Position numbers and translations under genes: made by a program. The notes under the pieces were generated by a model. That model ran no database searches. It saw only the letters and a list, made by a program, of their open reading frames with translations, and was not told where the DNA came from. This document shows, in pieces, positions 13,774 to 18,430 of a stretch of DNA of 18,430 nucleotides. Numbering within the stretch: position 1 is the stretch's first letter; every line of letters starts with the position of its first letter. The stretch lies in assembly GCA_035555315.1 (NCBI GenBank), contig DATMGU010000107.1:1-18430 (forward strand), read 5' to 3'. The stretch comes from DATMGU01 sp035555315 (GTDB lineage Bacteria; Pseudomonadota; Alphaproteobacteria; ATCC43930; CGMCC-115725).

Positions 13774-15390
13774 ATGACACCGTCACGCATCCTGATGCTG
13801 TTCGTCGTTGTCGGTCTGCTGTTCGGCGGACCGATGACACGGGCGGCGCGGGCGGATCAATTTGCCGATCTGGTGACGGGTCTTGGCGCCGACGGGTTCG
13901 ACGATCGCCTCGCGGCGATCGACGGCCTGGGCAATCTGGGTGACGGCCGCGCCGTGCCCGTGCTGAAAGCCCTTTCCGAAGACCGCCTCTATGTAACCGC
14001 CGACAAACACGTGGCCATCGCCGGCAATCCGGGCGCCGAGGCGACGGACGCCGCGACCGGTGCCAGCCTGGGCGCCTTGCCGGACGGCGCCGATCGGGTG
14101 CGCGTCAACAACCGCCTGCGCGGCAGTATCCAGGCGGCACTGTCGAAACTTACGCTGTTCAGCACCGACCCCGCCGACCGCTTGGCCGCGGCGCATGAGG
14201 CGTTGCGTCACCCCTCGCCGGAGGCGACGGCCGCCCTCGGCAAGGCCTTGGCGGCCGAACAGGATGGCGAGGTCAAGACCGCCCTCAAATTCGCGCTCAG
14301 CGCCGCCCAACTGCAAAGCGGCACGACCGAGGTGCGGATCGCGGCGGTCACCGCCCTCGCCGGCTCGGACGATCCGGAGGTGCGCAATCTGCTGGGCCAG
14401 ATCAACGGCGACAGCGCCACCGACCCGCAGGTCCGTGCCGCGGCGGCGAAGGCGCTCGCCGGTGTCGAGCGGCGGCTGCGGCTGATCGAGATCGGCGTCA
14501 ACCTGTTCCAGGGCGTCAGCCTCGGCTCGGTCCTGCTGCTCGCGGCGATCGGCCTCGCCGTCACCTTCGGCGTGATGGGCGTCATCAACATGGCGCATGG
14601 CGAGATGATCATGCTGGGAGCCTATACGACCTATGTCGTGCAGGAGGCATTCCGCGCCTATCTGCCGCCCGGCTGGATCGACTTCTATCTGGTGATCTCG
14701 GTTCCGGCGGCGTTCATCGTCGCCGGCTTGGTCGGCATCGCGCTGGAGCGCAGCATCATCCGGTTCCTCTACGGCCGGCCGCTCGAAACGCTGCTCGCGA
14801 CCTGGGGCATCAGCCTGATGCTGCAGCAGGCGGTGCGCAGCGTGTTCGGCGCGCCCAACAAGGAAGTCGCCAACCCGTCCTGGATGACCGGCGGCTTCGT
14901 GATCAGTGGTGGCTTTACCGTGACCTGGAACCGGCTCGTCATCATCCTGTTCTGTTTCGCCGTGCTGGGCGCCTTGGTGGCGATCATCCGCTACACCTCG
15001 ATCGGCCTGCATATGCGCGCGGTCACCCAGAATCGGCGCATGGCCGGGGTGATGGGCATCCCGACCAACCGGGTTGATGCGCTGACCTTCGGCCTGGGCT
15101 CGGGCATCGCCGGCATCGCCGGCGTGGCGCTGAGCCAGATCGGCAATGTCAGCCCCAATCTCGGCACGATCTACATCGTCGACAGCTTCATGGTGGTGGT
15201 GTTCGGCGGCGTCGGCAACCTGGCCGGCACCCTGGTCGGCGCCATGGGGTTGGGCATCGTCAACAAGCTGCTGGAACCGTTCGCCGGCGCCGTTCTCGGC
15301 AAGATCGTCGTGCTGGTCGCGATCATCCTGTTCATTCAATACCGGCCCCGGGGCTTGTTCGCCCTCAAGGGCCGCGCAGCGGAGATGTAG
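13774..15390 (+). CDS. urtB: Urea ABC transporter permease UrtB
   Basis: This 538-residue protein has a signal-like N terminus (LMLFVVVGLLFGG, cleavage near TRAARA) and an extended soluble domain (about 28-235) with HEAT-like helical repeats such as DDRLAAIDGLGNLGD and VRIAAVTALAGSDDPEVR. A LivH-type permease follows from about 240, with the family motif INMAHGEMIMLGAY (271-284) and a conserved FGGVGNLAGTLVGA near the end. The long N-terminal domain is normal for UrtB and separates it from ordinary LivH permeases. AGGAG precedes the ATG at 8 nt. The next gene starts 3 bp after the stop. Confidence 0.96.
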   Translation: MTPSRILMLFVVVGLLFGGPMTRAARADQFADLVTGLGADGFDDRLAAIDGLGNLGDGRAVPVLKALSEDRLYVTADKHVAIAGNPGAEATDAATGASLGALPDGADRVRVNNRLRGSIQAALSKLTLFSTDPADRLAAAHEALRHPSPEATAALGKALAAEQDGEVKTALKFALSAAQLQSGTTEVRIAAVTALAGSDDPEVRNLLGQINGDSATDPQVRAAAAKALAGVERRLRLIEIGVNLFQGVSLGSVLLLAAIGLAVTFGVMGVINMAHGEMIMLGAYTTYVVQEAFRAYLPPGWIDFYLVISVPAAFIVAGLVGIALERSIIRFLYGRPLETLLATWGISLMLQQAVRSVFGAPNKEVANPSWMTGGFVISGGFTVTWNRLVIILFCFAVLGALVAIIRYTSIGLHMRAVTQNRRMAGVMGIPTNRVDALTFGLGSGIAGIAGVALSQIGNVSPNLGTIYIVDSFMVVVFGGVGNLAGTLVGAMGLGIVNKLLEPFAGAVLGKIVVLVAIILFIQYRPRGLFALKGRAAEM

Positions 15391-15393
15391 GCG

Positions 15394-16518
15394 ATGGATG
15401 CTCCCTTGCTGCTCGATCGACGCGGTTGGCTGGCGTTCCTGGTGATCCTCGCCGCCGCGATCGTCCTCATCCCTCTGCTGGTGCTGTTGCCGCCCGCCGG
15501 CTCGGCGTTCCGCGTGCCGGATTACCTGGTGCCGCTGCTCGGCAAATACGCCTGCTACGCGATCCTGGCGCTCGGCCTCGATCTGGTCTGGGGCTATGCC
15601 GGCATCCTCAGCCTCGGCCATGGCGCATTCTTCGCGCTGGGCGGGTACTGCATGGGCATGTATCTCATGCGCCAGATCGGCACGCGCGGCGTCTACGGCA
15701 ATCCGAATCTGCCGGACTTCATGGTGTTCCTGAACTGGCAGGAATTGCCCTGGACCTGGTGGGGCTTCAGCTCCTTCCCGTTCGCCGTCGTCATGGCACT
15801 CGCCGTTCCCGGCCTGCTGGCGCTGGTGTTCGGCTGGTTTGCCTTCCGCTCGCGCGTCACCGGCGTCTATCTGTCGATCATCACCCAGGCGATGACCTAT
15901 GCGCTGCTGCTCGCCTTTTTCCGCAACGAGATGGGCTTCGGCGGCAATAACGGGCTGACCGATTTCAAGGATGTGCTGGGCTTCGAGATCCGGGCGCCGA
16001 GCACGCGCATCGGGCTCTACATCCTCACCGTGGCGTGCCTCGCCGCCGCCTTCCTGTTGTGTCGCTGGATCACGCGGTCCAAGCTCGGCCGGCTGCTGCT
16101 GGCGGTGCGCGACGCGGAAGGCCGGGTCCGCTTCCTGGGCTATTCGGTGACCCGCGCCAAGCTGTTCGTGTTCACCCTGTCCGCCGTGCTGGCGGGCCTC
16201 GCCGGTGCCCTCTACGTGCCCCAGGTCGGCATCATCAACCCCAGCGAATTCTCGCCGGCGAACTCGATCGAGATCGCCATCTGGGTCGCGGTCGGCGGGC
16301 GCGGCACGCTGGTCGGCGCCATCCTGGGCGCGCTGGTCATCAACCTCGCCAAGACCTGGCTGACCGGGGCGGCACCGGAACTCTGGCTGTTCGTGCTGGG
16401 CGCCCTGTTCATTCTGGTCACGCTGGCGATGCCCGACGGCATCCTGGGCCTCGCCCGGCGGTGGCGCCTGCCCCGCCGAGCGCCGGTCGCCGTGGTCGAG
16501 GAGGCACCGCATGTCTGA
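15394..16518 (+). CDS. urtC: Urea ABC transporter permease UrtC
   Basis: The 374-residue LivM-type permease has about nine hydrophobic segments and the family motif LSLGHGAFFALGGY (72-85). The stretch NGLTDFKDVLGF and the C-terminal VGGRGTLVGAILGAL are characteristic of UrtC. Its ribosome binding site (GGAGAT) lies inside the end of urtB, and its last codons overlap urtD by 8 bp, so translation is probably coupled. It pairs with UrtB to form the membrane channel. Confidence 0.96.
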   Translation: MDAPLLLDRRGWLAFLVILAAAIVLIPLLVLLPPAGSAFRVPDYLVPLLGKYACYAILALGLDLVWGYAGILSLGHGAFFALGGYCMGMYLMRQIGTRGVYGNPNLPDFMVFLNWQELPWTWWGFSSFPFAVVMALAVPGLLALVFGWFAFRSRVTGVYLSIITQAMTYALLLAFFRNEMGFGGNNGLTDFKDVLGFEIRAPSTRIGLYILTVACLAAAFLLCRWITRSKLGRLLLAVRDAEGRVRFLGYSVTRAKLFVFTLSAVLAGLAGALYVPQVGIINPSEFSPANSIEIAIWVAVGGRGTLVGAILGALVINLAKTWLTGAAPELWLFVLGALFILVTLAMPDGILGLARRWRLPRRAPVAVVEEAPHV

Positions 16519-17311
16519 TCTCCTGGCCCCCGAACACGACACCCCGAATGCGCAGGCCGCCACGCGGGCGAGCCCGGACACGCTGCTTTATCTCGATGGT
16601 GTCACCGTCGAGTTCGACGGCTTCAAGGCGCTGAACGGCTTGTCCCTGGTGCTCGAGGATGGCGAGCTCAGAACCGTCATCGGCCCGAACGGCGCCGGCA
16701 AGACGACGATGATGGACGTCATCACCGGCAAGACCCGGCCGGATTCCGGTACGGTGCTGTTCGACGGTTCGGTCGACCTCACCCGCCTGGACGAGGAGGA
16801 AATCGCCAATCTGGGCATCGGCCGCAAATTCCAGAAGCCGACGGTGTTCGAGAACCTCAGCGTCGCTGAAAACCTGGAACTGGCGCTGAAGGACGATCGC
16901 AGCATCACCCGCACCCTCCTGGCCCGGCTAAACGGCGAGCAGCGCGACCGGATCGCCTCGACCCTGGAGACGATCGGCCTGACCGAGCGGCGGACCGAGC
17001 AATCCGGCTCGCTCAGCCATGGCCAGAAGCAATGGCTGGAAATCGGCATGCTGTTGATCCAGGACCAGCGGCTGCTGCTGCTCGACGAACCGGTCGCCGG
17101 CATGACCGACGCCGAAACCGCCGAGACCGCCGAGCTGATCCTCAGCCTGGCGACCAAGCGCACCATCCTGGTCGTCGAGCACGACATGGAATTCGTGCGC
17201 GACCTCGGCGCCAAGGTCACCGTGCTGCATGAAGGCTCGGTCCTCGCCGAAGGCTCGATCGATCACGTGCAGGGCAATCAGCGGGTCGTCGAAGTGTATC
17301 TGGGCCGATGA
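16511..17311 (+). CDS. urtD: Urea ABC transporter ATP-binding protein UrtD
   Basis: The 266-residue LivG-type ATPase has Walker A GPNGAGKT (58-65), Q108 in RKFQKPTVFENLSV, signature LSHGQ (168-172), Walker B LLLLDEP (188-194), and switch H224. The phrase FQKPTVFENLSVAENLELA and the LSHGQ(K)QWLEIGM signature are typical of UrtD. It overlaps urtC by 8 bp, with GAGGAGG upstream of the ATG. It works as a heterodimer with UrtE. Confidence 0.96.
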   Translation: MSDLLAPEHDTPNAQAATRASPDTLLYLDGVTVEFDGFKALNGLSLVLEDGELRTVIGPNGAGKTTMMDVITGKTRPDSGTVLFDGSVDLTRLDEEEIANLGIGRKFQKPTVFENLSVAENLELALKDDRSITRTLLARLNGEQRDRIASTLETIGLTERRTEQSGSLSHGQKQWLEIGMLLIQDQRLLLLDEPVAGMTDAETAETAELILSLATKRTILVVEHDMEFVRDLGAKVTVLHEGSVLAEGSIDHVQGNQRVVEVYLGR

Positions 17312-17342
17312 CACAAGACGCCATCAAGAAGGACGGGACGCC

Positions 17343-18038
17343 ATGCTGAACGTCGAGGGCATCGATCTCTACTACGGCGCCAGCCAGGCGCTGCGCCGGG
17401 TCAGCCTGACCGCGCGCAAGGGCGAGGTGACCTGCATCCTCGGCCGCAACGGGGTCGGCAAGACCAGCCTGCTGCGCGCGATCTTCGGGCTGCAGCCGAT
17501 CCGCGGCGGAACCATCCGCTGGGAGGACAAGCCGCTCGACGGCTTGCCGCCGTATCTGCGCGCACGCCGGGGCCTGGGGCTTGTGCCGCAAGGCCGGGAG
17601 ATCTTCGCCCGATTGACCGTCAAGGAGAACCTGCAGACCGGCCTCGCCGGCCTCCCCGCCGGCGAGCGCACCGTACCGGATCACCTGTTCGAGCTGTTCC
17701 CCGTGCTGGCCGATATGCTGGGCCGACGCGGCGGCGATCTTTCCGGCGGCCAGCAGCAGCAGCTGGCGATCGCCCGCGCCCTAGTCACCCGCCCCCGCCT
17801 GCTGATCCTGGACGAGCCGACCGAGGGCATCCAGCCCTCGATCATCAAGGATATCGGCCGCGTCATCGCCCGCCTAGCGGCCCAAGGCGACATGGCCATC
17901 CTGCTGGTCGAGCAATATTTCGAATTCGCCAAGGAGTTGGCCGACGCCTTCGCCATCCTGGAACGCGGCGAAATCGTCATGGCCGGCCGCCGCGACGACA
18001 TGGACGAGGCGGAGATGCGCCGGTATTTGACGGTTTAG
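17343..18038 (+). CDS. urtE: Urea ABC transporter ATP-binding protein UrtE
   Basis: The 231-residue LivF-type ATPase has Walker A GRNGVGKT (34-41), VPQGREIFARLTVKENL (81-97, diagnostic for UrtE), signature LSGGQ (133-137) and Walker B LLILDEP (153-159). As in LivF proteins, the switch region reads LLVEQ in place of the usual His. The ATG at 17343 gives the family-standard start MLNVEGIDLYYG and follows AAGGACGGGA; an in-frame upstream extension would run back into urtD. It is the last urt gene; no urease or urease-accessory gene follows in the window. Confidence 0.96.
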   Translation: MLNVEGIDLYYGASQALRRVSLTARKGEVTCILGRNGVGKTSLLRAIFGLQPIRGGTIRWEDKPLDGLPPYLRARRGLGLVPQGREIFARLTVKENLQTGLAGLPAGERTVPDHLFELFPVLADMLGRRGGDLSGGQQQQLAIARALVTRPRLLILDEPTEGIQPSIIKDIGRVIARLAAQGDMAILLVEQYFEFAKELADAFAILERGEIVMAGRRDDMDEAEMRRYLTV

Positions 18039-18072
18039 GGGTAGCATCCTTGTCTCGGGTCGCAAAAGTAAA

Positions 18073-18094
18073 TATGTATATGATCATGCACATA
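18073..18094. promoter_or_regulatory. 22-bp near-palindrome, candidate operator of the small gene at 18108
   Basis: Half-sites TATGTATATGA and TCATGCACATA are complementary at 9 of 11 positions, around a perfect ATGATCAT core. It contains TATGAT, a good -10 like hexamer (18079-18084), and lies 13 bp before the GTG start. It is markedly AT-rich for this genome. Position and symmetry suit autorepression by a dimeric ribbon-helix-helix protein; this is inference. Confidence 0.5.
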
Positions 18095-18107
18095 CTCAGA
18101 GGTTGTC

Positions 18108-18398
18108 GTGCAAAGATCAGCCCTAGCGACCGAACGCCTTATCGTCCCGATTTCTTCAGCGGAAAAGCAAGCCGTCGAAAAGAAAGCGATTGCCGAAAAG
18201 ATATCCACGGCTGAATTCGTTCGTCGCGCCATTTTGCACTATGACCCGGACAAGGCGGATCAGGATGTGGAGGCCGAACTTCGGGCCGTCCTCGAGGTAT
18301 TCACCCTGACCCACCAACAGACCCTCGCTCAGCTTGACCGAACGGATGTGGCGCTGGATAGGGCATTGGCCCATTTCGCGGCCAAGAGTTCTCGATGA
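18108..18398 (+). CDS. Small protein, probable ribbon-helix-helix DNA-binding family
   Basis: This is a 96-residue protein with a GTG start preceded by AGAGG at 5 nt. Residues about 8-45 (ERLIVPISSAEKQAVEKKA, then STAEFVRRAIL) fit a strand followed by two helices, as in ribbon-helix-helix regulators or mobilisation-accessory proteins. The C-terminal half is acidic then helical. No name can be assigned. Its stop overlaps the next ATG (ATGA), so the two form a translationally coupled pair. That layout recalls toxin-antitoxin or plasmid-accessory pairs, but the partner is not visible and this is not established. The AT-rich promoter and lack of link to urea uptake suggest a separate unit. Confidence 0.7.
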   Translation: MQRSALATERLIVPISSAEKQAVEKKAIAEKISTAEFVRRAILHYDPDKADQDVEAELRAVLEVFTLTHQQTLAQLDRTDVALDRALAHFAAKSSR

Positions 18399-18430
18399 GC
18401 ACCCTGAGCGACGCGCTCGGCGCGATCAAG
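18395..18430 (+). CDS. Start of an unidentified gene, cut by the window edge
   Basis: An ATG overlaps the stop of the preceding gene (ATGA) and the frame stays open to the window end, giving MSTLSDALGAIK. Twelve residues are too few to identify it. The overlap is the only support for its being a real, coupled gene. Confidence 0.5.
   Translation, partial: MSTLSDALGAIK

Noticed and set aside
13783..16581. A 932-codon open frame on the minus strand across urtB and urtC
   Set aside because: It lies antisense to two unmistakable urt genes, its translation is low-complexity (rich in Gln, Asp, His, Arg), and it has no recognisable domain. Long antisense frames are expected in high-GC coding DNA.
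17229..17342. 38-residue upstream extension of UrtE
   Set aside because: It runs inside urtD, while the ATG at 17343 yields the family-standard N terminus and has a ribosome binding site.

Overview
The window is high-GC DNA with tightly packed genes, short leaders and Tat-type signal peptides. Gene content (urtABCDE, a transporter-fused hybrid kinase, polyamine-type ABC genes) points to an alphaproteobacterium, probably Rhodospirillales or Rhizobiales-like. That placement is inferred from gene families, not from a marker gene.

Layout. (1) 3-4019: a two-component pair. The first gene, cut at its 5' end by the window edge, is a hybrid histidine kinase with an NCS1-permease-like membrane sensor half. 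The second is a LuxR-type response regulator. (2) 4082-12127: a catabolic/uptake block. A forward pair encodes a creatinase-like M24 enzyme and a Tat-exported solute-binding protein. Facing it is a reverse operon for a complete polyamine-type ABC importer (ATPase, second solute-binding protein, two permeases), preceded on the same strand by an SDR dehydrogenase. A LysR regulator is divergent from the SDR gene. (3) 12285-18038: the urea ABC importer urtABCDE, with structured RNA-like elements before and after urtA. (4) 18073-18430: a small probable ribbon-helix-helix gene behind a palindromic operator-like site, overlapping the start of another gene that leaves the window.

How it fits together. 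The theme is scavenging of organic nitrogen. The kinase/regulator pair resembles those that usually sit beside urt operons, but here the 8-kb block lies between them and urtA. Both halves of the block start with sigma-54 type -24/-12 elements built on the same TGGTAC core: a full consensus match at 10308-10323 (minus strand) and a one-mismatch site at 4028-4043 (plus strand). This suggests a convergent, nitrogen-controlled regulon in which two paralogous binding proteins may share one permease and the M24 enzyme processes the imported compound. The substrate cannot be read from the sequence.

The least expected non-coding signals are a possible SD-masking hairpin in the urtA leader, hairpins with identical 9-nt arms on both sides of urtA, and a degenerate 16-bp tandem repeat that runs into the urtB ribosome binding site. 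No rRNA, tRNA, insertion sequence, CRISPR array or urease gene was seen.
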